From Lachnospiraceae bacterium UBA5899 (GTDB lineage: Bacteria > Bacillota > Clostridia > Lachnospirales > Lachnospiraceae): 43,687 nucleotides of DNA. The translations under genes were made by a program, and so were the position numbers. Positions within the stretch are counted from its first letter, which is position 1; each line of letters begins with the position of its first letter. The stretch spans positions 1,148 to 44,834 of the forward strand of contig DJEL01000043.1 in NCBI GenBank assembly GCA_002432425.1, given 5' to 3'. The notes under the pieces are model-generated. The model searched no databases and was not told the DNA's origin. It was given only the letters and a program-made list of their open reading frames with translations. Shown here one piece after another: positions 32,101 through 40,756 of this stretch.

Positions 32101-32664
32101 AATGCCGCCGTGGAGCAGGAAAAAAAGAAGCACCCCGGAAAAGAGGTGGTGCCCGCCGCCATGCTTTACTACCATGTGGCGGACGACTGTCTGGAAACGG
32201 AGACGGAGCTCACGGAAGAAGAAATCAATCAGAAAATCCGGGAAAATCTCAGGGCAAACGGCGTCATCAATAAGGACGAGGCGGTCATTGACAGGCTCAT
32301 TGACGAAAAAAGCGGAAAGTCCGATGTCATTCCGGTGGAATTCAAGAAAGACGGAACGCTGTCTTCCTGCTCGGATGTGATGGATGAGGCGGAAATGGAA
32401 GAGATTTCCCGGTTCGTAACCGGCAAGGTCAAAAAGCTGGGCAGGGAAATCTTAGAGGGAAAGGTGTCCTGCAACCCTTACAAAAAGGACAAGGAAAGCG
32501 CCTGTACCTACTGCCCCTACAAGGGCGTGTGCGGCTTTGATACCGGTATGGACGGCTATTCCTACCGGGTGCTGCCGGACATGGACAAGGATACCGCCAT
32601 GGAGCATATCCGGAAAGAGCTGGATGAAGAACAGGAAAAAGGCAGGGAGATAGAATGGCAGTAA
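29152..32664 (+). CDS. addB: helicase-exonuclease subunit AddB
   Basis: This 1170-residue subunit of AddAB processes double-strand ends for RecA loading. Walker A GSSGSGKS lies at residues 8-15; the C-terminal nuclease domain has the Asp/Lys pair in VKIVDYKSGNKKFD. The Fe-S cluster cysteines are visible in CAYRHFLQYG and near the C-terminus (SACTYCPYKGVCGFD). GGAAGG precedes the ATG at 29152; 20 bases separate it from the glycosylase gene. Its end overlaps addA by 10 bases. Length is usual for AddB. Confidence 0.96.
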   Translation: MSLRFVLGSSGSGKSMRIYSEILKRAKKEPERNFLIVVPDQFTMQTQKELIVHPDNESRGILNIDVLSFGRLSHRVFEEVGRKNLPVLDDTGKSLILRKVAGQCQGELSYLGTYLQKQGYIHEIKSAISEFMQYGVSVKDVSRLMEYAKKKGALYYKLKDLQVLYDGFMQFIRDKFITTEETLDVLCEAIHKSKIVKDSVVVFDGFTGFTPIQYKVIRELLLCTEEVWLTMTLDVREDPFTLDGEQKLFHLSKKTIADVCRIARDAGIPRGEDLYMGKDGSYPRFQENASLAHLEKSLFRYPTEKYEGNLVGEEIVLFAASTIREEVRQMSILIEKLIREKGYAYRDIAVVAGDLAGYAEQIKTQFTLLNIPCFIDRTRGIVLNPLTEYIKSALEILIYDFSYESVFRYLRSGLADFTREEVDKLENYCIQTGIRGKRAWTRQFTHRTAKMKENVDILWEMDALRERLAEELSPLLMLHSDKTEDYVKALYDFLVKNKAAEKTAAYEEKFARQKDAVREREYAQVYRLTMQLLEQMMELLEGESMTLPEFKEILEAGFGEIEVGSIPQNVDRVLVGDMERTRLKEVKVLFFVGINDGNIPGNNGSGGIISDIDREFLRESEIDLAPTPRQQMYIQRLYLYLNMTKPSERLYLSYCKLNGEGKTLRPSYLVDVVKDLFPALKVRLPELAPMYEQIYSPREGLPYLAQSLRDYAERGDLAVEDGIFAEGEGTGHRSLAEQTDTLYEAYRQNADYASVVKKLMDAAFYHYREDGISRAVAKALYGSILMNSVSRVETYAACAYRHFLQYGLKLQERQEFGFEAVDMGNVFHSVLEGFSHALEGSDYTWFDFPKEFAEKTIKEVMSLCAAEYGDTILYATARNAYAVERMERILLRTVDTLQYQLRKGSFKPESYEMSFSAVSDLDSVNISLSEEEKMKLLGRIDRVDTVESEGKIFVKIVDYKSGNKKFDIAALYYGLQLQLVLYMNAAVEQEKKKHPGKEVVPAAMLYYHVADDCLETETELTEEEINQKIRENLRANGVINKDEAVIDRLIDEKSGKSDVIPVEFKKDGTLSSCSDVMDEAEMEEISRFVTGKVKKLGREILEGKVSCNPYKKDKESACTYCPYKGVCGFDTGMDGYSYRVLPDMDKDTAMEHIRKELDEEQEKGREIEWQ

Positions 32665-35600
32665 AATTTACCCCGGAACAGCAGCAGGCAATCGATTTGC
32701 ATGACTGCAACATATTGGTGTCGGCAGCAGCCGGAAGCGGCAAGACGGCGGTGCTTTCGGAGCGCATTGTGAAAATGGTATGCCGGGAAGAAAATCCGGT
32801 GGATATCGACAGACTGCTGGTGGTGACCTTTACCAAGGCGGCTGCAGCCGAGATGCGGGAGCGTATCAGTCAGGCAATCTTAAAGAGGCTCAATGAGGAT
32901 GGCGGAAACGAGCATCTGCAGAGGCAGGCGGCGATTATCCACAATGCCCAGATTACCACGATTGACAGCTTCTGTCTGTTTGTGCTGCGCAACAATTTTG
33001 AGGACATCGGTCTGGACCCCGCCTTCCGAATTGCGGATGAAGGGGAAGTGGAGCTGCTGTCCCAGGACGTGATGAAGGAAATGCTGGAAGAGCATTTTGC
33101 AAAAGGGGAAGAACGTTTTTTCCATACTATCGAATATTTTTGCCCGAACGGCAGGGAAAGTATGCTGGAGTCGCACATTCTGCAGCTCTACCGGTATGCG
33201 TTAAGCTATCCGTTCCCCGGAAAATGGCTCCGGGAACGGAAAAAAGATTATGTTTACGAAACGGTGGAGGACATTGCCGCATCGGATGCCGGAGTGTTTC
33301 TGTTCGGACATTTACAGAAGCTGCTTGCCGGTGTCGCGGAGGAACTGAAACGGGCGGAGAGCATCTGTGAGGAACCGGACGGCCCCTACATGTACGGCGA
33401 GGTGCTGGAACAGGAGAGGGAGGCAATCGAAAAAATAGCCCGTGCCGAAAACCTGGTGCGTCTTTCCGAACTGCTTCCGGCTTTCACACCGGGAAAATTT
33501 CCGGGCAAAAAAGACGACTCCGTTTCCGCGGAAAAAAGAGAACAGGTAAAGAACCTGCATGACAAGATAAAGAACATGGTCAAAAAAATGCAGACCTCCT
33601 ATTTTAATCTGCCCTTTGAAACCGTATTCCGGCAGGCAAAAACGACGGCGGAGGCAGTGGAGTCGCTGGTGGACTTAAGCCTGGAATTTATGGAGCGGCT
33701 GAAAGCCAAAAAGACGGACAAAAAGCTGCTGGATTTCTCGGACATGGAGCATTATGCCCTGCAGATACTGGTGGAAGAGGATGAAGAGGGCAATATGGTG
33801 CCCACCAAAACGGCTCTGGAATACCGGGATTATTTTGAAGAGGTGCTGATTGACGAATACCAGGACTCCAATCTGGTGCAGGAATATCTCCTGAAGGCGG
33901 TGGCAAGGGAGGAAGACGGCAAAAGGAACCGCTTTATGGTAGGCGACGTGAAGCAGAGCATTTACAAATTCCGACTGGCAAGACCGGAGCTTTTCTTAGA
34001 GAAATACGACACCTATTCCCTGACGGACGGGGAAAACCGGAAAATCGATTTGCACAAAAACTTCCGCAGCCGGAACGAAGTCATTGATACGGTAAACGAT
34101 GTTTTTTCTAAAATCATGCAAAAAGAGCTGGGCGGCATTGTATACGATGAGGAAGCGGCGCTTTATGCCGGAGCCGTATATCCGGAAAATCCCGGCTGTG
34201 AGAGCGAACTGCTCCTGATAGAAAAGCCGGAAAAAGAAGCGGAACTGGATGCCAGGCAGACGGAGGCGCTTCTCATTGCAGCCAAAATCAAAGAACTGCT
34301 TACCGGTTTTCAGGTAACGGATAAAGAAACCGGAGCGCTGCGGCCTGTCCGGTACAAGGATATTGTCGTTCTGCTCCGTACCAACAGCGGCTGGGATGAA
34401 CCCTTTAAGGATACGCTGGCTTCCCAGGGCATTCCCGCCTATATTGAAGGAAAAACGGGCTATTTTGCATCCAAAGAAATTCAGGATGTGCTGTTATTCT
34501 TAAAGGTATTGGACAACCCGCTGCAGGATATTCCCCTGTACGGCGTAATGAAATCCGTGTTCGGCGGCTTTGCGGAGGAAGAGGTGGCGGTTCTCCGCAG
34601 CGTGGAGGAAAAAGAAGAACCGCTGTACGAAAATTTGCGGCGCCATGCGGAAGAAAAGTATGCAGGATTTCTTGCAAAAATCGACAGATACCGGGAATAT
34701 GCGACCTATATGACCATTCTGGAGCTTTTGCAGACCCTTTTCGAGGAGCACGATTACCTTTCCTATGTATCGGCGCTGCCCGCCGGGGAGAAGCGGCTTG
34801 CCAATGCGGAAATGCTGCTTACCAAAGCGGCGGCTTATGAAAAGAACAGCTATTACGGACTGTTCCACTTTATCCGTTATGTGGAGCAGCTGGAGAAATA
34901 CGATGTGGACTACGGAGAAGCGGTCACTTTGGATGAAAATGCGGACGTGGTGCGGATTATGAGTATTCATAAGAGCAAAGGTCTGGAATTCCCGGTGGCG
35001 ATAGTGGCAGGTCTGTCCAAGAAATTCAACATGCAGGATGCGGCAAGTCCCATCATTATGGACATGGATTTGGGCCTCGGCGTGGATTACGTGAACACGG
35101 AGAGCCGTGTCAAAAATAAGACCCTGCGGAAAAATATTCTGGCAACCAAAATGAAACTGGATAATCTGGCGGAGGAGCTGCGTGTATTGTACGTTGCCAT
35201 GACCCGTGCCAAGGAGAAGCTGATTTTGACCGCCTGCACGGAAAAGACGGAAGAAAAGGTGCAGCTTTTAGAAGACAGCCGGGCAGAGGCAGCCTGCAAA
35301 GGCAACGACAGACTGCTATCCTACGCAGAACTGACATCGGCAACCAGCTTTTTACAGTTCCTGTTACCGGTATTTTCCAATATAAAGGTGGTAACCATGG
35401 AGGATTTGGGACTTGATGCCATCAAAGAGGAAGTGGACAGGGAGATCCGGAAACGCAGGCTGCTGACGGACAGGGCAGCGGACGCAGAGGCTCTCCAAAA
35501 ACTGACGGAGCGGTTTTCGTTTATTTACCCTTATGAGAATTTACAAAATCTGTATACCAAGACAACGGTTTCCGAACTGAAAATGGCAGCCTTGGAGGAA

Positions 35601-36176
35601 AAGGAAGAAACCGCGGAGCTTTTCCCGGAAAAGGAAGTGGTTCCCTATGTGCCGGGCTTTATGCGGGAAAAAGAAAAAATCTCCGGAACCACAAGGGGAA
35701 GCGCCATGCACCGGCTTATGGAACTGGTGGATTTTACCAGAAGTTATGCGGACCGGCAGGATGTGGAGGCGGTTATGCAGGAATTCCTGCAGGAAGGAAG
35801 GCTGTCCGCCGAATACGAAGAAGCCGTAAGAGTGGATAAAATCCTGCACTTTTTGCAGTCGCCGTTAGCGGGCAGAATGCGGGAAGCCCAGAAAAAGGGA
35901 ATGCTTTTCAGGGAGCAGCCTTTTGTATACGGCGTGGAAACCAAGGAAGGCGAAACAGTTCTCATTCAGGGTATTGTGGATGCGTATTTTGAAGAAGAGG
36001 ACGGCATTGTACTTTTAGACTATAAAACAGATGTGGTGGAAACGGGCGAAGAACTGATAAAACGGTATCAGACACAGATAGATTACTATGAAAAAGCACT
36101 CCACAACCTAACGGGAAAGAGGCTGAAGGAGCGTATCCTCTATTCCTTTTATTTAGGTTGTGAAGTGCAACTATAG
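32655..36176 (+). CDS. addA: helicase-exonuclease subunit AddA
   Basis: This 1173-residue UvrD-type helicase and nuclease is the partner of AddB. It shows Q motif FTPEQQQAID, Walker A SAAAGSGKT (about residues 24-32), VTFTKAAAAEMRERI, LIDEYQDSN (motif II), VGDVKQSIYKFRLARPELF, MSIHKSKGLEFPV and LYVAMTRAKEKL. The C-terminal RecB-type nuclease has GSAMHRLME and VLLDYKTD. It starts inside the end of addB (10-base overlap), ensuring matched amounts. Length is slightly short of, but within, the family range. Confidence 0.97.
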   Translation: MAVKFTPEQQQAIDLHDCNILVSAAAGSGKTAVLSERIVKMVCREENPVDIDRLLVVTFTKAAAAEMRERISQAILKRLNEDGGNEHLQRQAAIIHNAQITTIDSFCLFVLRNNFEDIGLDPAFRIADEGEVELLSQDVMKEMLEEHFAKGEERFFHTIEYFCPNGRESMLESHILQLYRYALSYPFPGKWLRERKKDYVYETVEDIAASDAGVFLFGHLQKLLAGVAEELKRAESICEEPDGPYMYGEVLEQEREAIEKIARAENLVRLSELLPAFTPGKFPGKKDDSVSAEKREQVKNLHDKIKNMVKKMQTSYFNLPFETVFRQAKTTAEAVESLVDLSLEFMERLKAKKTDKKLLDFSDMEHYALQILVEEDEEGNMVPTKTALEYRDYFEEVLIDEYQDSNLVQEYLLKAVAREEDGKRNRFMVGDVKQSIYKFRLARPELFLEKYDTYSLTDGENRKIDLHKNFRSRNEVIDTVNDVFSKIMQKELGGIVYDEEAALYAGAVYPENPGCESELLLIEKPEKEAELDARQTEALLIAAKIKELLTGFQVTDKETGALRPVRYKDIVVLLRTNSGWDEPFKDTLASQGIPAYIEGKTGYFASKEIQDVLLFLKVLDNPLQDIPLYGVMKSVFGGFAEEEVAVLRSVEEKEEPLYENLRRHAEEKYAGFLAKIDRYREYATYMTILELLQTLFEEHDYLSYVSALPAGEKRLANAEMLLTKAAAYEKNSYYGLFHFIRYVEQLEKYDVDYGEAVTLDENADVVRIMSIHKSKGLEFPVAIVAGLSKKFNMQDAASPIIMDMDLGLGVDYVNTESRVKNKTLRKNILATKMKLDNLAEELRVLYVAMTRAKEKLILTACTEKTEEKVQLLEDSRAEAACKGNDRLLSYAELTSATSFLQFLLPVFSNIKVVTMEDLGLDAIKEEVDREIRKRRLLTDRAADAEALQKLTERFSFIYPYENLQNLYTKTTVSELKMAALEEKEETAELFPEKEVVPYVPGFMREKEKISGTTRGSAMHRLMELVDFTRSYADRQDVEAVMQEFLQEGRLSAEYEEAVRVDKILHFLQSPLAGRMREAQKKGMLFREQPFVYGVETKEGETVLIQGIVDAYFEEEDGIVLLDYKTDVVETGEELIKRYQTQIDYYEKALHNLTGKRLKERILYSFYLGCEVQL

Positions 36177-36243
36177 GGAATGACTTTTGCCTGTTTTAAG
36201 TTTGTCCCGCGCCTTTTAAGTGGGCAGGACGTTCAGCACCGGA

Positions 36244-36828
36244 TCAGTCTTCGGTGGTAATCAGATAACGCTTGGTCTGCGGTACCTTCAAGAGGGCGAT
36301 AGCGCCAATCAGGGTGAAGATTAACTCGGGGAGCATGTAGCTGCCGTTATACAAAAAGCTGTAAAGGAAGGTGTTGTCCGTGGAGAAACCGTTCCACAGT
36401 TCGCCGAAGCTCTTCCATACGACTACGCCGGATAAGAAATGGCATACAAAGCGGAGAACAACGGCAAGTGCGATACCGCCTATCCAGCCGGCAAAGCCTT
36501 TTTTACGGAAAATTCCGGCAAGACCGAGCACCGTGAATGCCATAATATAGTCAAGCAGAATGCAGGCAATGAGCATGCCGGGCGTAAGACCCCAGCCGAA
36601 GATACCGTCAACGACACCCTGGGTAAACTGCACTAAAGAGAATACGAAGGATACGGTAAGACCTGCACCCAGTCCTCTCCGGATGGAGAAAAGCACAATG
36701 GGAAGCATGGACAGCAGGGTAATGGAGCCGCCCCAGGGAAGACGGAAAATACGAATGTAGCTTAATACGGTAGCCAGTGCTACCATAACAGCGCCTTCCA
36801 CAAGAATTTTTGTTTTGTTTTTAGACAT
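36244..36828 (-). CDS. thiT: energy-coupled thiamine transporter ThiT (ECF S component)
   Basis: This 194-residue membrane protein has six helices and is the thiamine-binding S component that works with a shared ECF AAT module encoded elsewhere. Typical parts are YIRIFRLPWGGSITLLSMLP, SIRRGLGAGL and CHFLSGVVVWKS. A start at 36828 fits AAGGAGG 7 bases upstream. The TPP riboswitch in its leader confirms the thiamine role. Confidence 0.96.
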   Translation of the reverse strand: MSKNKTKILVEGAVMVALATVLSYIRIFRLPWGGSITLLSMLPIVLFSIRRGLGAGLTVSFVFSLVQFTQGVVDGIFGWGLTPGMLIACILLDYIMAFTVLGLAGIFRKKGFAGWIGGIALAVVLRFVCHFLSGVVVWKSFGELWNGFSTDNTFLYSFLYNGSYMLPELIFTLIGAIALLKVPQTKRYLITTED

Positions 36829-36891
36829 AAAAAAACCTCCTTGGTAGACAAAGAGGGACACAAAGTAATGAGCATCAAAAAAGATGTCTCG

Positions 36892-36979
36892 TTGCTTCCT
36901 TACGCCGGTATTATCCGGTTCAAGTAGTGAGGGTTAGTATCCGAAGATACAATCTCAGCGAAATGCGCCCCTAGCAATG
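36892..36979 (-). promoter_or_regulatory. TPP riboswitch (THI element) controlling thiT
   Basis: On the minus strand the conserved core is seen in order: GGGGCGC, CTGAGATT, ACCCTCA, GAACCGGATAATACCGGCGTAGGAAGCA-like end (the genome has CGTAAGGAAGCA). This is the TPP aptamer, which turns off gene expression when thiamine pyrophosphate is abundant. Downstream, CCTC (in TGTCCCTC) can pair with GAGG of the ribosome site AAGGAGG, suggesting control of translation; no clear terminator is seen. Confidence 0.95.
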
Positions 36980-36998
36980 TTTCTGTTTTACGAAGAAA

Positions 36999-37027
36999 AC
37001 TATAATGGTTTTGTAGAAATTTGTCAA
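36999..37027 (-). promoter_or_regulatory. thiT promoter
   Basis: Minus strand TTGACA (37027-37022), 17 bases, TATAGT (37004-36999), about 20 bases before the aptamer. Confidence 0.85.
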
Positions 37028-37074
37028 TGATTATTTAGAAAAGTAAGGTACCTGTAAGAAGAAAGGAACGGAAT

Positions 37075-37830
37075 ATGAAAAAATATGTATTGTTTGATTT
37101 GGACGGAACTTTGACGGACCCCATGGTGGGCATTACTACCTGCGTACAGTATGCACTTGCGGCAGCAGGCATAGAGGAGCCGGATTTGCAGAAACTGACG
37201 CCGTTTATCGGACCGCCCTTAAAGCAGAGTTTTATGAAATTTTACGGCTTTTCGGACGAAAAGGCAGAGCAGGCGGTGGAAAAATACCGGGAGCGTTTTA
37301 AGGATGTGGGCATTTTTGAAAACGAAGTTTACGAGGGGATTCCGGAGCTGCTTTCTTCCTTAAAAAAGGAGGGAATGCTTCTCTCCGTTGCCTCCAGCAA
37401 GCCGGAGGTCTTTGTGAAAAGAATTCTCACCCATTTTTCCATCGACAGCTATTTTGATGCCGTAGTGGGCAGCGAACTGGACGGCAGACGCACGGACAAA
37501 AAAGAAGTGGTGGCGGAGGCGCTGAAGAGGCTGTATGAAAAGGAAGCCAAGATGGCAGAGAAAACAGAAGGAAGTGCTTTACATGATGCGGCAAAAGGAA
37601 AGACTGAGCAGGATGCAAACGGAAAAGAGGAAGCAGTACAGGACGAGGAAAGAAGAAAGCGTACTTACATGGTCGGCGACCGGAAGTTTGACATCATAGG
37701 GGCAAAGGCGGAAGGCGTTATCAGTGTGGGCGTCACATACGGATACGGTTCCGAAGAAGAGCTTCTTGCCGAAAAGCCGGACTTTCTGGCACACAGTGTG
37801 GACGAATTAAGGAAATTTTTTTGTTCTTAA
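37075..37830 (+). CDS. HAD-IA phosphatase (phosphoglycolate phosphatase-like) with low-complexity insertion
   Basis: This 251-residue hydrolase has motif I FDLDGTLTDP, cap-domain pieces, motif II VASSKP, Lys in the RTDKKEVV region and motif IV MVGDRKFDIIGA. Related enzymes hydrolyse small phosphates (phosphoglycolate, nucleotides). Between the motif III helix and motif IV there are about 40 extra charged residues (157-196, rich in Lys, Glu, Ala and Gln) where relatives have about ten. GAAAGGAACGG precedes the ATG. It is divergent from thiT. Confidence 0.92.
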   Translation: MKKYVLFDLDGTLTDPMVGITTCVQYALAAAGIEEPDLQKLTPFIGPPLKQSFMKFYGFSDEKAEQAVEKYRERFKDVGIFENEVYEGIPELLSSLKKEGMLLSVASSKPEVFVKRILTHFSIDSYFDAVVGSELDGRRTDKKEVVAEALKRLYEKEAKMAEKTEGSALHDAAKGKTEQDANGKEEAVQDEERRKRTYMVGDRKFDIIGAKAEGVISVGVTYGYGSEEELLAEKPDFLAHSVDELRKFFCS

Positions 37831-37843
37831 CACCTTCTTAACA
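37827..37843 (+). promoter_or_regulatory. direct repeat TTAACA-N5-TTAACA upstream of the surface-protein operon
   Basis: TTAACA at 37827 and 37838, an 11-base step typical of tandem sites for OmpR-type regulators such as PhoP. The first overlaps the stop of the HAD gene. The region to 37966 is A/T-rich with several -10-like TATAAT/TATACT motifs; I cannot choose one. Only two copies are present, fewer than usual for a Pho box. Confidence 0.35.
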
Positions 37844-37966
37844 AATAATATTTCCTTTTTTTTGGCATATATGATATACTATATTTTATAATATATCTGT
37901 TTAACTGAACACTAAAATTACATAGATACGGTCAGATGTTACGAGACAAGAAGAAAGGGTGAGAAA

Positions 37967-39997
37967 ATGAAGCGATGCAAAGTTAAAAAATGTATCATGG
38001 GAATTGTACTGATATGCATGATGCTGACATTGACTGCGCCCCTGTGCATTCAGGCGGCGGAGCCGATCATGCGGATCTATTCGGATTTGTCCCGCAAGGA
38101 GAGAAAGGCATTGCTGACCACAACAGGTAGTACGGCTGTAAACAATTATTCCTACACGTATTACGCTCTGAATCAGGAACCGGTAGATATTGGTCTTCCC
38201 AACAAGTATGAGGATGAAAAAGGAAACATGGTCTATTCCTATGCAAATCCGAAAAGAAAGGCAACCCGCTATTTCCGAAAACTAAGTAATCATAACATCC
38301 AGTATGGGGGAGGCTGGTATGTAGCGTACACAAAGGAAGATGAAGACGGAGTGTACGCCGTTGCGGGCTACGATGGCACGGCAAGAAACGTGACGGTTCC
38401 CAAACGTTTGGATGGATATCATGTAAGAGGAATTGATGTCTCCAATAACCGCATTTACAGGATAAATCTGCAAAACAAGGTAAAATACATATACGGTTGT
38501 CAGTCGGCTTTTCTGCGGTGGATGACGGGTTGTGACAAAGTGACGTATATTGGCGCCAGGGCATTTCAGAACTGTGTGTCACTTAAAAAGCTGCCCATGA
38601 TGGAGAACCTGACCACTATAGCTACAGGTGCATTTGAAGGCTGTCTGTCCCTGACGGATATTCCGCTGGGCGACAATATAGAGAGCATTTCCCCGGACGC
38701 TTTCGGCTGGTATGATGTGGTAATCGGAAACTATGACTTCCCGGGTGTGAATAATGAGTTTTCCTATTATGACGGATTTCTGGATAATGACAGAATTTAT
38801 GGGGTTACTCTTTATGCAAGGGAAAACTCTCCCACCCACTGGCTATTGTATAACATGTATGAACATTACTATGTGGAGGGGATGGAAGCGGAAGAGGTCG
38901 AATTCTTCACAGGTCATGTATCCTATGGAGATCTGAGCGATTTTACAGGTGTGGAGGAAGAACCATACAGAGAATCCGGCTGGACACGAATTCCCTATTA
39001 TGACTGGACAAAAGAGGATACATCCTCAAATGACCACGACGGGGGAATGGATAGGGAAAATACAGGAAGAGACACGATAACGGAGAATGTTTCGGGTCTG
39101 GGTGATGAAGAAAAGAGCACACTGGATTACCTGCTGGATCTGTTCAAGAAAGGAATCATCACATTCAATACTCTTCTTTTTATTATGCTGGCTATACATG
39201 GAATATGGGTTCCCAAGTGGGTGAGAGACAGTCTGAATCAGGCGGAGATAAAGGGAGTGGAAGCAATTACCAGAAAATATGCGGGAATGTCCGAAGAGGA
39301 ACGTCTGGACGCACTTAGTGCTGCCACCGGGTATCTGAGTACCACAGTAGGGCTGCTGGATGATTATCTTCCGAAAGGCGGAACGAAATACAGTCTTGCC
39401 TGCACTTCACTGGCCTCTCTGATACAGGCAATTTCCTCTGCAAAGAAAGGTGTACCGCTTGAGGATGCTGTTGCCAGATTTGCGACCAACTTCGGCGGAA
39501 CGGTGGCAACGGATACGGCAGTAGGTATCGCAGCCGGCACAATTGCGGTTCCGGGTCTCAAAGTTTCACCGGTCAAAGGCCTGGCTACATGGGAGACGGT
39601 GGTTACCATAGCACTGGGCGGTTCCCAGGCTGGCGATGCGGCAGGCATCACCAGCAATGTGATTCACCTGACTGATTTCATGTATGATATCGTGAAGGCA
39701 TCAAAGGCGCCCAATCCCCGTGCCGCTACAGATATTATTGTGGACAATGCACTGAATAAGGGGCTGTACGGCACCAACATACAGACGGCGGCTCAGCTGC
39801 TTGACATTACAAAGAACGATGACTGGGTTATGGTTACCGCAGGCATCAGGGAAATGGGAACCAGAAAGTTTCTGGAGGGTATCTGTGAGACGGCGAATGA
39901 GGTATGTATAGACAACAACTTTGTCGGCAAAGTACTGGTAAAGGGGTTCAATATTGCCATAGAAAAATTAGAGGAAGAGGGGCTGTTGGATAAATGA
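37967..39997 (+). CDS. secreted/membrane LRR_5 (BspA-like) protein with large C-terminal domain
   Basis: This 676-residue protein has a signal peptide (residues 1-30, cleavage near CIQA-AEP). An extracellular part follows, with two to three BspA-type leucine-rich repeats (about 190-247: YIGARAFQNCVSLKKLP, TIATGAFEGCLSLTDIP). A Glu/Asp-rich stalk (330-380) and one membrane helix (about 396-416) come next. The remaining 260 residues should be cytoplasmic if the signal peptide is cleaved; they include a glycine/alanine-rich segment (510-560: TAVGIAAGTIAVPGLK) and end in helices. AAAGGGTGAG precedes the ATG. First of three coupled genes; the C-terminal domain matches nothing I know. Confidence 0.8.
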   Translation: MKRCKVKKCIMGIVLICMMLTLTAPLCIQAAEPIMRIYSDLSRKERKALLTTTGSTAVNNYSYTYYALNQEPVDIGLPNKYEDEKGNMVYSYANPKRKATRYFRKLSNHNIQYGGGWYVAYTKEDEDGVYAVAGYDGTARNVTVPKRLDGYHVRGIDVSNNRIYRINLQNKVKYIYGCQSAFLRWMTGCDKVTYIGARAFQNCVSLKKLPMMENLTTIATGAFEGCLSLTDIPLGDNIESISPDAFGWYDVVIGNYDFPGVNNEFSYYDGFLDNDRIYGVTLYARENSPTHWLLYNMYEHYYVEGMEAEEVEFFTGHVSYGDLSDFTGVEEEPYRESGWTRIPYYDWTKEDTSSNDHDGGMDRENTGRDTITENVSGLGDEEKSTLDYLLDLFKKGIITFNTLLFIMLAIHGIWVPKWVRDSLNQAEIKGVEAITRKYAGMSEEERLDALSAATGYLSTTVGLLDDYLPKGGTKYSLACTSLASLIQAISSAKKGVPLEDAVARFATNFGGTVATDTAVGIAAGTIAVPGLKVSPVKGLATWETVVTIALGGSQAGDAAGITSNVIHLTDFMYDIVKASKAPNPRAATDIIVDNALNKGLYGTNIQTAAQLLDITKNDDWVMVTAGIREMGTRKFLEGICETANEVCIDNNFVGKVLVKGFNIAIEKLEEEGLLDK

Positions 39998-40743
39998 TAA
40001 AATTTAATATACCTTATGTAGCCGTCAGCCTGATGGCAGAAAGAGCAGGAATCAAAATAGAAGTGCAGGCGCCCATGAACGATTTTCTGGCAAAGTGTAC
40101 GGAACACAGGAAAAAGCTGGGGGAGCAGAATTGCGAAGCCATGCTTGAGGAGCTTGCACAGGAAGGCTATATTACGAAGAAGGGAAACAGGATCAGTCTG
40201 TCCTCCGATATGGAGGACGTGATGAAAGCACTGTGTACACCCAGAGCGTGCATCAGAGTACGTTTCAGACAGGAAGCGGGAAGTGAGTTATTCCATTACA
40301 CACCGATTCGGGACAGCTGGATGAAGGTAACGGAAAGGCAGGGTATTCTCTACTGTGAGTGCCCGGTTCCGGAAAAAATTGTGGAACTGGAGATCCTGAC
40401 CAGACTTTCCTCTGCGGCAGAGAGCGGAGAGAACCTTGTGGAAATCCAAACCTGCACCCGGTCAAAGATTCATGCGACTGTGGTGTCGTGCGGAGAAGAG
40501 AACTATCAGGTGCTCACGTACTTGCTGGGTGAGGAAGAACGCTTTGACCGCTTTGAATTTTCTAAGACACAGCAATCCTTAAAAGAGATTTATGAACTTG
40601 CCATGGGACGCGCAACGGGAAAAGAGCCGGACGATTACAAGAAGGTCAACTGGCTGCATGTGGGACGGGGCGCATTGATTGCCGCAGCCGTGTATATCTG
40701 CATGGCAATTTTCAATACCGTGCTTAGAAATCTGTTGATGTGA
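39994..40743 (+). CDS. tail-anchored protein of unknown function
   Basis: This 249-residue protein overlaps the LRR gene by ATGA. It has no signal peptide. The first 60 residues are hydrophobic/charged helices that could form a winged-helix-like part (EAMLEELAQEGYITKKGN). A mixed alpha/beta central domain and a single C-terminal helix (about 226-245, GALIAAAVYICMAIF) follow, so it is probably anchored by its tail with the bulk in the cytoplasm. No family is recognised. Tight coupling to its neighbours suggests a complex. Confidence 0.75.
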   Translation: MIKFNIPYVAVSLMAERAGIKIEVQAPMNDFLAKCTEHRKKLGEQNCEAMLEELAQEGYITKKGNRISLSSDMEDVMKALCTPRACIRVRFRQEAGSELFHYTPIRDSWMKVTERQGILYCECPVPEKIVELEILTRLSSAAESGENLVEIQTCTRSKIHATVVSCGEENYQVLTYLLGEEERFDRFEFSKTQQSLKEIYELAMGRATGKEPDDYKKVNWLHVGRGALIAAAVYICMAIFNTVLRNLLM

Positions 40744-40756
40744 CGGAGGTAGGGGC

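Noticed and set aside
31120..32175. 351-codon open frame on the minus strand inside addB
   Set aside because: addB shows conserved motifs through the whole stretch; the antisense frame has a His/Gln/Arg-rich composition typical of shadow frames.
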